5,836 nt of DNA from JAWOJF01 sp046481785 (GCA_046481785.1 JAWOJF010000088.1:1-5836); one strand, 5' to 3'; numbered from the stretch's first letter, positions 1 through 5,399 are shown. The notes: a model not told the origin generated them from the sequence alone. Translations and numbers: made by a program.

Positions 1-1
1 G

Positions 2-1234
2 GAATCCAAATCAATAACACAATATTATGAACTAAATTATTCCGTAAACAGGAGTCTTAATACAAACCTAAATTTAACTTTAAGAAAGAAAAAATATACT
101 CCGGCATTTAAACTTACCGTGTCACTTGATGATGTAATAATTCTGGTCCGTTCACATTCAAGGTTTAATGTTTTTGAACCTGTATCAGGTGACTTGTTTT
201 ATGAAGTATCTACTCAGCGTTCAGCAAAGCTTGAGCGTGTATTCGTTCCGGTAGATAAGGGTAGTGGAAATTATATCTACCTGGGTGATCAGAACAATAA
301 CGGCATACAGGATGAATATGAATTTGAACCCGTGCTGTATGACGGAGATTATATTGTTATTACTGTTCCAACTGATGAACTATTTCCTGTAATAGATCTG
401 AAAACAAGCACCCGCTGGAAAATCAGTTTTGGGAAATTTTTTGATAATAATTCTACGCTGGGTAATATCCTTACTCCTCTTTCTACTGAAACTTTCTGGC
501 GTATTGAAGAAAACAGCAGGGAAGAGAATTATAAGAAAATTTATCTTCTGCAGTTTTCAGCATTTCAGAATGAGCAAAACACAATAAGAGGCAGTGATTA
601 CTTTCAGCATGATTTTTTTCTATGGGAAAATAACCAGGAACTCTCATTCCGCTTCCGGTATTCACAAAGGAAAAGTCTCAACCAGTTCAGCGGCGGTGTT
701 GAACGGGCTTACAACAGGGAAAGAAGCTTACGAATAAAATTTAAACTTGTGAAAGAGATCGGCAACCAGACAGATATTGTTAGTGTAAATGATAATGTAA
801 GGGCAAATACAGCCTCCAACCGGCGGAGAGAAATTACCGGCAACAGCATAAGCACTGATTTCTCTTACCGTCCGGAAAATTATATTGAAGTTGGTTTCCG
901 GATAAGAGTTGAAAAAAAAGAAGATATGTTCCCGGATAATCCTACTATTATTGATGTTAATTCTTTAATGCTTAGGGTGAATGTTTCATTTGCAGGTAAA
1001 GGAAGGCTAAGGGCAGAAATTGAGAGGAATGAACTTACTACAAATACTACCGGGAACTTTATTCCGTTTGAATTAACAAATGGAAACTTGATCGGAAAAA
1101 ATTATTTCTGGAGGTTAAATTTTGATTACAGGCTGGCGGCAAACCTGCAGTCAACATTAAGTTATGACGGCAGGTTACAGGGAACCGGAAAAGTAGTAAA
1201 TACACTGCGCGCCGAGGCAAGAGCGTACTTCTGA
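2..1234 (+). CDS. C-terminal part of a large outer-membrane beta-barrel protein (5' end outside window)
   Basis: The reading frame is open from the first complete codon (base 2) to the TGA at 1232-1234, giving 410 residues. The GTG at 119 is not a convincing start: coding-like sequence runs through it and no ribosome site precedes it, so the gene begins upstream. The protein is rich in alternating polar/hydrophobic strands with many aromatic and Arg/Lys/Glu residues. It ends in the dipeptide Tyr-Phe; a terminal Phe is the usual recognition signal for BAM-assembled outer-membrane barrels. Near bases 287-322 it encodes GDQNNNGIQDEYE, a DxNxNGxxDxxE loop like the calcium-binding loops of EF-hand/dockerin-type repeats. 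No TonB-receptor or enzyme motif is visible in this part. The last ~250 residues probably form barrel strands. Function unknown; surface location is inferred. A T9SS-related or porin-like role cannot be separated from this fragment. Confidence 0.75.
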   Translation, partial: ESKSITQYYELNYSVNRSLNTNLNLTLRKKKYTPAFKLTVSLDDVIILVRSHSRFNVFEPVSGDLFYEVSTQRSAKLERVFVPVDKGSGNYIYLGDQNNNGIQDEYEFEPVLYDGDYIVITVPTDELFPVIDLKTSTRWKISFGKFFDNNSTLGNILTPLSTETFWRIEENSREENYKKIYLLQFSAFQNEQNTIRGSDYFQHDFFLWENNQELSFRFRYSQRKSLNQFSGGVERAYNRERSLRIKFKLVKEIGNQTDIVSVNDNVRANTASNRRREITGNSISTDFSYRPENYIEVGFRIRVEKKEDMFPDNPTIIDVNSLMLRVNVSFAGKGRLRAEIERNELTTNTTGNFIPFELTNGNLIGKNYFWRLNFDYRLAANLQSTLSYDGRLQGTGKVVNTLRAEARAYF

Positions 1235-1333
1235 GTATTAAGTACTTAGTAATAAGTATTGAGACTTGAATTATGGTTTTTGATTTACTTAAAACATGAT
1301 GAATGAGTATTTCATTACTGAAAGGAGTTTAGT
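1235..1333. other. Intergenic gap with short iterated words
   Basis: These 99 bp separate the barrel gene from the Nudix gene. The first 26 bp repeat the words AGTATT/AAGTA and their reverse complements and contain the 10-bp perfect palindrome TAAGTACTTA (1239-1248). There is no T-tract after a stable GC stem, so I do not call a terminator. I see no promoter I would defend. The only clear signal is the ribosome site at 1321-1327 for the next gene. Confidence 0.4.
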
Positions 1334-1336
1334 TTG
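1321..1336 (+). promoter_or_regulatory. Ribosome binding site that fixes a TTG start
   Basis: AAAGGAG (1321-1327) lies six bases before TTG (1334-1336). This strong Shine-Dalgarno match at standard spacing favours TTG over the in-frame ATG at 1352, which would remove six residues from the first beta strand. Confidence 0.75.
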
Positions 1337-1801
1337 AAGATCATTTCCAATATGATTGAAGCACACATTTTCCGGGAATCTGATAAGGGGATTGAATTCC
1401 TTTTACTTAAAAGATCGGAAAAAGAAATTTATCCCGGTCTGTGGCAGATGGTGACCGGTAAAATACACGAAGGGGAAAAAGCATATGAAGCTGCCCTTCG
1501 TGAAATAAAAGAAGAGACCGGGCTTGTGCCCGAAAGATTCTGGGTAGCACCTAATGTTAACCAGTTTTACTCTCATGAAGGTAATTATATATCATTAATG
1601 CCTGTGTTTGCTGCTAAAGCCGGTAATAAGTTTGATGTTATAATGTGCGACGAACACTGCGACTGCAAATGGGTTACACCTGAAGAAGCAAAAAAACTCC
1701 TCGCCTGGCCGGGCCAAAGAAAATCCGTTGATATAATTGTTGAGTATATCACTAAGGAAATTTCATTTTTAAATTTTACGGAAATAAAAATAAACATGTA
1801 A
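1334..1801 (+). CDS. Nudix hydrolase, dihydroneopterin-triphosphate pyrophosphatase-like
   Basis: The 155-residue cytoplasmic enzyme has a perfect Nudix box (GX5EX7REUXEEXGU) at residues 42-64, with Gly42, Glu48, Arg56-Glu57, Glu60-Glu61 and Gly63 all present. These residues bind the Mg2+ ions used to hydrolyse a nucleoside diphosphate linked to a group X. The preceding LWQMVTG (36-42) and the later PVFAA and EHCDCKWV segments resemble the NudB/DHNTPase-like branch, so a folate-pathway or nucleotide-sanitising substrate is plausible but unproven. The TTG start is chosen because of AAAGGAG six bases upstream. Odd points are a cluster of three cysteines and a histidine (Cys105, His108, Cys109, Cys111) and a stop codon lying inside the left flank of the following RAYT unit, so the last residues may be insertion-altered. 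Family is certain; substrate is not. Confidence 0.88.
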   Translation: MKIISNMIEAHIFRESDKGIEFLLLKRSEKEIYPGLWQMVTGKIHEGEKAYEAALREIKEETGLVPERFWVAPNVNQFYSHEGNYISLMPVFAAKAGNKFDVIMCDEHCDCKWVTPEEAKKLLAWPGQRKSVDIIVEYITKEISFLNFTEIKINM

Positions 1802-1825
1802 GAACACGACGCGGCGTGTTCCTGC
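1798..1825. repeat. REP-like palindrome, left flank of RAYT gene
   Basis: GTAA precedes the hairpin. Bases 1802-1808 (GAACACG) pair perfectly with 1815-1821, followed by an A-G mismatch (1809/1814), one C-G pair and a two-base loop. It is the same 20-nt core as the right-flank copy, with two inner substitutions. It overlaps the Nudix stop codon (TAA, 1799-1801). Confidence 0.75.
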
Positions 1826-1827
1826 AT

Positions 1828-1840
1828 GGCGTATTCGTAC
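1828..1840. repeat. Half REP-like repeat (right arm only), left flank
   Basis: GGCGTATTCGTAC matches the palindrome's right arm GGCGTGTTCCTAC at 11 of 13 bases, with no complementary left arm. It starts two bases after the full copy. It has the TATT variant also seen in the first copy inside the RAYT gene. Confidence 0.6.
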
Positions 1841-1860
1841 AACAATGGGAAATTTTAAAC

Positions 1861-2523
1861 ATGGCGTACAAAAAATACAAACAATACCGTTTGCCTGGGT
1901 ATAATTATTCAGAAGAGGGGAGATATTTTGTTACAATTTGTACAAAAAACAGGAAAGAGGATTTCGGTAAGGTAATTAGCGGTAAAATGGTTTTATCATC
2001 ATTGGGTCAAATTGCAGATCAAAAATGGAAGGAATTACCTCAAATATTTAAAAATATATCGCTTGATGAACATATAATAATGCCGGACCATGTACATGGT
2101 ATAGTAATTATAAAGGCTAGGAATACGCCACAGCGTATTCCTACAGACCAACCTGATATTAGTAGGAAAACGCCTCGGCGTGTTCCAACAGAGCAACCTG
2201 AAATTATTAGTAAGAAAACGCCTCGGCGTGTTCCTACAGAGCGTCAGATTAATTATAATTCAAATTTACATCCTCTTATAAAGGGTTCTGTCTCATCAAT
2301 TATAAATCATTTTAAAGGTGCTGTAACAAAATGGTGTAATAATAACGGCCATAAATATTTTAAATGGCAGACACGATTTCATGACAGAATAATTAGAAAT
2401 GACATCGAATTCTATTTTGCACAAGAGTATATTATAAATAACCCTTTAAATTATGATAGAGACAAAAATCTAAATGAAGAAGATGAGATAGAAATGCAGA
2501 TAAAACAATTAAAGGCTGACTAG
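1861..2523 (+). CDS. REP-associated tyrosine transposase (RAYT, IS200/IS605-like Y1 HUH enzyme)
   Basis: The 220-residue protein is a single-strand DNA nuclease/transposase-like enzyme expected to nick REP hairpins through a 5'-phosphotyrosine. It has the RAYT N-terminus (RLPGYNYSEEGRYFVTICT, residues 10-28), the metal-binding HUH motif in MPDHVHG (His77 and His79), the helix GSVSSIINHFKGAVTKW (142-158), and WQTRFHDRIIRN leading to EYIINNP, where Tyr190 aligns with the catalytic tyrosine of E. coli RAYT. All catalytic residues are therefore intact. ATG at 1861 is preferred over GTG at 1816, because the family begins here and the GTG lies in the flanking palindrome; a weak GGGA sits at 1847-1850. 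Residues 87-129 are an insertion of three tandem 15-16-residue units encoded by REP-like palindromes. The gene lies between housekeeping genes and looks acquired. Confidence 0.92.
   Translation: MAYKKYKQYRLPGYNYSEEGRYFVTICTKNRKEDFGKVISGKMVLSSLGQIADQKWKELPQIFKNISLDEHIIMPDHVHGIVIIKARNTPQRIPTDQPDISRKTPRRVPTEQPEIISKKTPRRVPTERQINYNSNLHPLIKGSVSSIINHFKGAVTKWCNNNGHKYFKWQTRFHDRIIRNDIEFYFAQEYIINNPLNYDRDKNLNEEDEIEMQIKQLKAD
2117..2146. repeat. REP-like palindrome inside RAYT gene, copy A
   Basis: Bases 2118-2128 pair perfectly with 2133-2143 (11 bp) around the loop CACA. Relative to the flanking consensus, C to T at 2124 and G to A at 2137 are a compensatory pair. Read in frame, it encodes RNTPQRIPT. 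Confidence 0.8.
2162..2190. repeat. REP-like palindrome inside RAYT gene, copy B
   Basis: GTAG foot. Bases 2165-2174 pair with 2177-2186 around a two-base TC loop, with one A-G mismatch (2169/2182). It encodes RKTPRRVPT in frame. It starts 45 bases after copy A. Confidence 0.8.
2210..2239. repeat. REP-like palindrome inside RAYT gene, copy C
   Basis: GTAA foot. Bases 2211-2222 pair with 2225-2236 with mismatches at 2213/2234 and 2217/2230. The second mismatch is the same A-G as in copy B, and the CAACCTGA linker is shared between the A-B and B-C junctions, so B and C probably arose by tandem duplication. It starts 48 bases after copy B and encodes KKTPRRVPT. Confidence 0.8.
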
Positions 2524-2550
2524 TAGGAACACGCCTCGGCGTGTTCCTAC
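2523..2550. repeat. Perfect REP-like palindrome, right flank of RAYT gene
   Basis: GTAGGAACACGCC (2523-2535) and its exact reverse complement (2538-2550) enclose a two-base TC loop: a 13-bp perfect stem. Its first base is the last base of the RAYT stop codon. No T-tract follows, so it does not look like a canonical intrinsic terminator, although it could stabilise the mRNA 3' end. Confidence 0.88.
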
Positions 2551-2557
2551 ATACCGC

Positions 2558-2570
2558 GGCGTGTCCCTAC
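2558..2570. repeat. Half REP-like repeat (right arm only), right flank
   Basis: GGCGTGTCCCTAC matches the right arm GGCGTGTTCCTAC at 12 of 13 bases. It starts seven bases after the full palindrome, repeating the full-plus-half order of the left flank. Confidence 0.65.
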
Positions 2571-2653
2571 AAAGAATCGTAAATAAATACCATCAGACCA
2601 CTATGCTTTCAAAATTCATTTACCTATTTTTAAAATCGAATTTTAATTTAATC

Positions 2654-2667
2654 AGGAGTACACTTTG
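2654..2667 (+). promoter_or_regulatory. Ribosome binding site for a TTG start
   Basis: AGGAG (2654-2658) is six bases before TTG (2665-2667). The encoded start (GLLVVGSLGLD) is exactly the first strand of the PfkB fold, so this TTG is the likely start. Confidence 0.75.
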
Positions 2668-3579
2668 GGCTTATTAGTTGTTGGTTCACTTGGACTTGAT
2701 ACTGTTGCCACCCCGTTCGACCGCGTTGAAGATGCGCTTGGCGGTTCGGCTACTTATATTTCACTCTCCGCAAGTTATTTCAGCGGACCTGTTTACCTGG
2801 TAGGCGTGGTTGGCGAGGATTTTCCGAAAGAGTATATTAAACTTCTTGAAGCACATAATGTTGACCTTGAAGGACTTCAGATAGAAAAGGGAAAAACATT
2901 CCGCTGGTCAGGCAAATATCATTATGATCTGAATGTTAGAGATACCCTTCTTACAGAGTTAAATGTATTTGAAAAATTTAACCCGGTTATTCCTGATAAA
3001 TTCAGAAAATCGAAATTTGTTTGTCTTGGCAATATTGACCCGGTATTACAGTTAAGAGTATTAGACCAGATGGACAATCCTCATTTTGTAGTATGTGATA
3101 CTATGAATTATTGGATTGAGGGTAGAAAGGAAGAACTATTAAAGCTTTTAAAAAGAGTAAATGTCTTAATTATAAATGACTCAGAAGCCAGGCTGCTTGC
3201 TAAAGAACCTAACCTTATTAAAGCTGCAAAAATGATAAGGGGGATGGGCCCCGAAATACTGATAATAAAAAAAGGGGAACATGGAGCTCTCTTGTTTACT
3301 GAAGATGTTGTATTCTCTGCTCCTGCATACCCGATGGAAATGATTTATGATCCTACCGGTGCAGGTGATTCTTTTGCGGGCGGATTTACCGGGTATCTCC
3401 ACAAGACACAGGATTTAAGTCCGGAGAATATGAAATGTGCTGTTGTTTACGGTAGTGCAATGGCTTCCTTCTGTGTTGAAAAATTTAGTACAAAAGGTTT
3501 GGAAGATCTGGAGTATCTGCGGGTACATGACAGGTTCAGGGAATTTTTAAATCTTTCAACTTTCCATGAAAAAGAATAA
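2665..3579 (+). CDS. PfkB/ribokinase-family sugar or nucleoside kinase
   Basis: This 304-residue cytoplasmic protein has the normal length and full fold of a PfkB kinase, which transfers phosphate from ATP to a sugar or nucleoside hydroxyl. Visible elements are the N-terminal strand LLVVGSLGLD (3-12), the substrate-site Gly pair in LGGSATYISL (25-34), VVGEDFP (48-54), NDSEA (171-175), KKGEHGALL (202-210) and PfkB signature 2, DPTGAGDSFAGGF (229-241), with catalytic base Asp235 and the GAGD anion hole. Its TTG start follows AGGAG. Its last 14 bases overlap mtnA, a strong sign of translational coupling and shared function. A kinase making methylthioribose-1-phosphate or deoxyribose-1-phosphate analogues would feed MtnA directly, but anomeric phosphorylation by a PfkB enzyme would be unusual; an adenosine-kinase-like role in clearing SAM by-products is the main alternative. 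Substrate not determinable from sequence. Confidence 0.88.
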   Translation: MGLLVVGSLGLDTVATPFDRVEDALGGSATYISLSASYFSGPVYLVGVVGEDFPKEYIKLLEAHNVDLEGLQIEKGKTFRWSGKYHYDLNVRDTLLTELNVFEKFNPVIPDKFRKSKFVCLGNIDPVLQLRVLDQMDNPHFVVCDTMNYWIEGRKEELLKLLKRVNVLIINDSEARLLAKEPNLIKAAKMIRGMGPEILIIKKGEHGALLFTEDVVFSAPAYPMEMIYDPTGAGDSFAGGFTGYLHKTQDLSPENMKCAVVYGSAMASFCVEKFSTKGLEDLEYLRVHDRFREFLNLSTFHEKE

Positions 3580-4609
3580 TTATTTTTCAATTGCTTTTGA
3601 AAATGGTCAGTTTATTTTTTTAGACCAGACCAGGCTTCCCAAAGAAGAGTTATACATAACAACTGATGATTATGATAGAATTGCGGAGGCCATTGAAAGA
3701 CTTGAAATAAGAGGTGCTCCGGCTATTGGTATAGCTGCAGCTTACGGACTTGCTTTATCCTTAAAGAGTCTATCTAAATCTTCCCAAAGGGAAGACTTGA
3801 AAGCAGAGGACAGTTTTACAAATGCTTATAACAGACTGGCGCGTACTCGTCCTACTGCTGTTAATCTGTTTTATGCTCTTGATGAAATTAAAAAAGTTTA
3901 TGAACAGAATAGGAACGAAGAATATATTTATGATCTTCTTGTAGATGCGGCTAAAAAAATTCATGAAGAAGATATAGTTAAGTGTACCCGTATTGGTAAA
4001 AACGGACTGGAAGTGTTCCACAGGAAATCTACTATACTTACACACTGCAATACCGGTAAACTTGCAACCGGTGGTGATGGTACGGCATTCAATGTTATTA
4101 AAACCGGGTTTGAGAATAACCTTGTAAATTTTGTTTATGCAGATGAAACACGTCCGCTCCTGCAGGGCTCGCGCCTTACGGCATTTGAGCTTGAAAAAAA
4201 CGGGATCCCTTTTGCAATTCAATCTGATTCTTCTGCAGCCGTTTTAATGGCACAGGGAAAAATTGACTTTGTTGTTGTTGGTGCCGACAGGATAGCACTT
4301 AATGGTGACAGTGCAAACAAAATCGGTACTTATAATCTTGCTGTTTTATGTAACTATCATAAAATACCTTTTTATATTGCTGCTCCTACTACTACCATCG
4401 ATAAAAAAACGGCTTCGGGCAGTGAGATAAAAATTGAAATAAGAAATAAGATGGAACTCCTCTCAATTAATAATAATGCCATTACCTCTGAAAATTATGA
4501 GGCATTTACCCCGGCTTTTGATGTTACTCCTGCAGAATTAATTACAGGGATAATAACAGAGGAGAAGGTTCATTATTATCCGTATGATTTTAATGAACAT
4601 AAATTTTAG
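3566..4609 (+). CDS. mtnA: S-methyl-5-thioribose-1-phosphate isomerase
   Basis: MtnA converts 5-methylthioribose-1-phosphate to methylthioribulose-1-phosphate in the methionine salvage pathway, or handles deoxyribose-1-phosphate in 5'-deoxyadenosine salvage. The 347-residue length is typical of the family. Recognisable blocks are LDQTRLP (19-25), RGAPAIGIAAAYG (49-61), RTRPTAVNLFYALD (94-107), LTHCNTGKLATGGDGTA (158-174) with catalytic Cys161, ADETRPLLQGSRLTAFEL (192-209), QSDSSAA, VVVGADRI with catalytic Asp241, GDSANKIGTYNLA (247-259) and PAFDVTPAELITGIITE (316-332). These match Cys160/Asp240 of the B. subtilis enzyme and separate it from eIF2B subunits. ATG at 3566 overlaps the kinase gene by 14 bases and has no clear ribosome site, consistent with coupled translation. 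Divergences are TPAFD instead of the usual NPAFD and IKIEIR where IPIEER is common. No mtnP, mtnK or later salvage gene is in the window. Confidence 0.95.
   Translation: MKKNNYFSIAFENGQFIFLDQTRLPKEELYITTDDYDRIAEAIERLEIRGAPAIGIAAAYGLALSLKSLSKSSQREDLKAEDSFTNAYNRLARTRPTAVNLFYALDEIKKVYEQNRNEEYIYDLLVDAAKKIHEEDIVKCTRIGKNGLEVFHRKSTILTHCNTGKLATGGDGTAFNVIKTGFENNLVNFVYADETRPLLQGSRLTAFELEKNGIPFAIQSDSSAAVLMAQGKIDFVVVGADRIALNGDSANKIGTYNLAVLCNYHKIPFYIAAPTTTIDKKTASGSEIKIEIRNKMELLSINNNAITSENYEAFTPAFDVTPAELITGIITEEKVHYYPYDFNEHKF
3779..3795. repeat. Short palindrome inside mtnA
   Basis: TCTTCCC (3779-3785) and GGGAAGA (3789-3795) form a perfect 7-bp stem with an AAA loop. It encodes part of KSSQREDLKAE in a variable loop of MtnA. 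It may be a small dispersed repeat that entered the gene, or chance. Confidence 0.35.
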
Positions 4610-4616
4610 TCATTGT

Positions 4617-4689
4617 CTTAATCATAGTCTTACTATTAATCTTACTCGGATTTAATCCGATTACGATTAAGATTACGAGTAAGAGTAAG
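4617..4689. repeat. 73-bp quasi-palindrome made of iterated CTTAxT-type words
   Basis: This repeat fills nearly the whole gap between mtnA and the DinB-family gene. Bases 4617-4652 match the reverse complement of 4654-4689 at 28 of 36 positions, centred on T4653, with a perfect six-base core CGGATT/AATCCG. Each arm is itself built from repeated six-base words such as CTTAAT, CTTACT and, on the right, GATTAC, GATTAA, GAGTAA. It could fold as a long imperfect hairpin between the two transcripts. There is no terminal T-tract, so a terminator role is possible but not shown. Confidence 0.7.
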
Positions 4690-4698
4690 AAAAAGGGT

Positions 4699-5217
4699 AT
4701 GAAAAAGATCAACCGTCCAAACAATTCCGACGCTCCCTCCTGGTGCCTTTATTTCTTTGACCTTGTAAAGGAGGATGATCTTATTGATGCTCTGGGATCA
4801 ACTAAAGAATCAACACTGAAGTTAATAGATTCAATTCCTCCTTTAAAAGAAAACTATTCCTATGCTCCGGGAAAATGGACACTGAAAACAGTTTTCTCTC
4901 ACCTTAATGACTGCGAAAGATATTATGCTTTTTATGCTATGACATACTCTCGTAAAGACAACATCCCTATTCCTAATATGAGCCGGGATTTATTTGGTGC
5001 AAATGACAACTCCAACAGCAGAACATTAAAGGACATTGGTGAAGAATACCTTTTCCTGCGTGAAGCAACAATTAAATTATTCGGCAGTATGACAGATGAT
5101 ATGCTTGATTTCAAATCCAGTGCAAATGATTTTGTCTATACTCCGCGTAGCCTCGGCTGGATGATAGCAGGGCATAATATACACCATCTAAACTTAATTA
5201 GAGAGAAGTATCTATAA
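4699..5217 (+). CDS. DinB-superfamily protein (YfiT-like four-helix metal-binding protein)
   Basis: The 172-residue cytoplasmic protein has the DinB-like pattern: a helix beginning KWTLKTVFSHLNDCERYYA (59-77), with His68 followed by the conserved Asp and Glu-Arg, and a C-terminal GWMIAGHNIHHLNLIREKYL (153-172) carrying HxxxH (His159, His163). The three histidines form the usual metal triad of this family, whose members include thiol-dependent S-transferases and hydrolases; many are uncharacterised. TPRSLGW is the typical run-in to the last helix. ATG at 4699 is the first ATG in this frame. GGG is only one base before it, so the ribosome site is weak, and the frame stays open upstream through the quasi-palindrome without a better start. 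No link to the neighbours is evident. Fold assignment is fairly firm; reaction unknown. Confidence 0.8.
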   Translation: MKKINRPNNSDAPSWCLYFFDLVKEDDLIDALGSTKESTLKLIDSIPPLKENYSYAPGKWTLKTVFSHLNDCERYYAFYAMTYSRKDNIPIPNMSRDLFGANDNSNSRTLKDIGEEYLFLREATIKLFGSMTDDMLDFKSSANDFVYTPRSLGWMIAGHNIHHLNLIREKYL

Positions 5218-5219
5218 AA

Positions 5220-5357
5220 GGCAGAGTTCAAGAGCAAGAGCATGAGCATGAGCAAGTCAAATGCACGTGAAATAGAAATTTACTTAGCTAATAGGTTTTT
5301 GTTTGCTCTTGCCCCTGCCTGCGGCAGACAGGCTTGCTCATGAACTTGCTTTCTGCC
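5220..5357. repeat. 138-bp inverted-repeat block of GAGCAA/GAGCAT words, MITE-like
   Basis: The outer ends are GGCAGA (5220-5225) and TCTGCC (5352-5357). Inside, CATGAGCAAG (5247-5256) is the exact reverse complement of 5333-5342. The left part iterates AGCAAG/AGCATG hexamers and the right part carries their reverse complements (TTGCTC, CTTGCT). A GC-rich palindrome sits between them at 5314-5332. No open reading frame is evident. It may be a non-autonomous dispersed repeat; a genome-wide copy count would decide. Confidence 0.55.
5314..5332. repeat. GC-rich palindrome CCTGCCTGC/GCAGACAGG
   Basis: Nine-base arms (5314-5322 and 5324-5332) around G5323 pair with a single C-A mismatch (5318/5328). 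It stands out sharply from the AT-rich surroundings. As RNA it would form a stable stem, but no T-run follows. Confidence 0.6.
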
Positions 5358-5399
5358 ATTTGCCTGCCAATTAATCCGCTCTTCCAATTTACCAGCAGA

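Larger units (their letters stand above)
1798..2570 (+). mobile_element. RAYT unit: REP-like palindromes flanking a Y1 transposase gene
   Basis: A RAYT gene is bracketed on both sides by the same two-part repeat: a palindrome of the form GAACACGCC-TC-GGCGTGTTC, then a lone copy of its right arm (1828-1840 and 2558-2570). Three more palindromes lie inside the gene. RAYTs are single-domain HUH enzymes related to IS200/IS605 TnpA. In enterobacteria they bind and cleave REP hairpins bearing a GTAG tetranucleotide at their foot. Here the 5' foot reads GTAG (2523, 2162), CTAG (2117) or GTAA (1798, 2210). No target-site duplication is expected for this family and none is seen. The limits given are simply the outermost repeat bases; whether the block moves as a unit is an inference. 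Confidence 0.7.

Noticed and set aside
119..121. GTG at 119 as the start of the first gene
   Set aside because: The same frame is open and protein-like back to base 2, and no ribosome site precedes the GTG; it is an internal valine codon.
1585..1845. 86-codon minus-strand frame over the Nudix 3' end and REP-like repeat
   Set aside because: It is opposite a clear Nudix gene and runs through the palindrome; no family resemblance or ribosome site.
1816..1860. GTG at 1816 as the RAYT start, adding 15 residues
   Set aside because: The GTG is inside the flanking palindrome, has no ribosome site, and the family's N-terminal sequence begins at the ATG at 1861.
2116..2240. CRISPR-like array, because three repeats are regularly spaced
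   Set aside because: Spacers are about 16-20 bases, similar to each other and in frame with the protein; the repeats also occur outside the gene. It is a tandem REP-like insertion, not a CRISPR.
2523..2550. Intrinsic terminator after the RAYT gene
   Set aside because: The stem is strong but no T-run follows, and identical palindromes occur upstream and inside the gene, so it is better explained as a REP-like repeat.
2611..2644. AAAATTC/GAATTTT inverted repeat before the kinase gene as an operator
   Set aside because: Seven AT-rich bases with a 20-base loop are expected by chance in such sequence; no supporting regulator or second copy is seen.
3770..4222. 150-codon antisense open frame across mtnA
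   Set aside because: It lies entirely opposite conserved catalytic blocks of mtnA, has no recognisable domain and reads as a shadow of the AT-rich sense codons.
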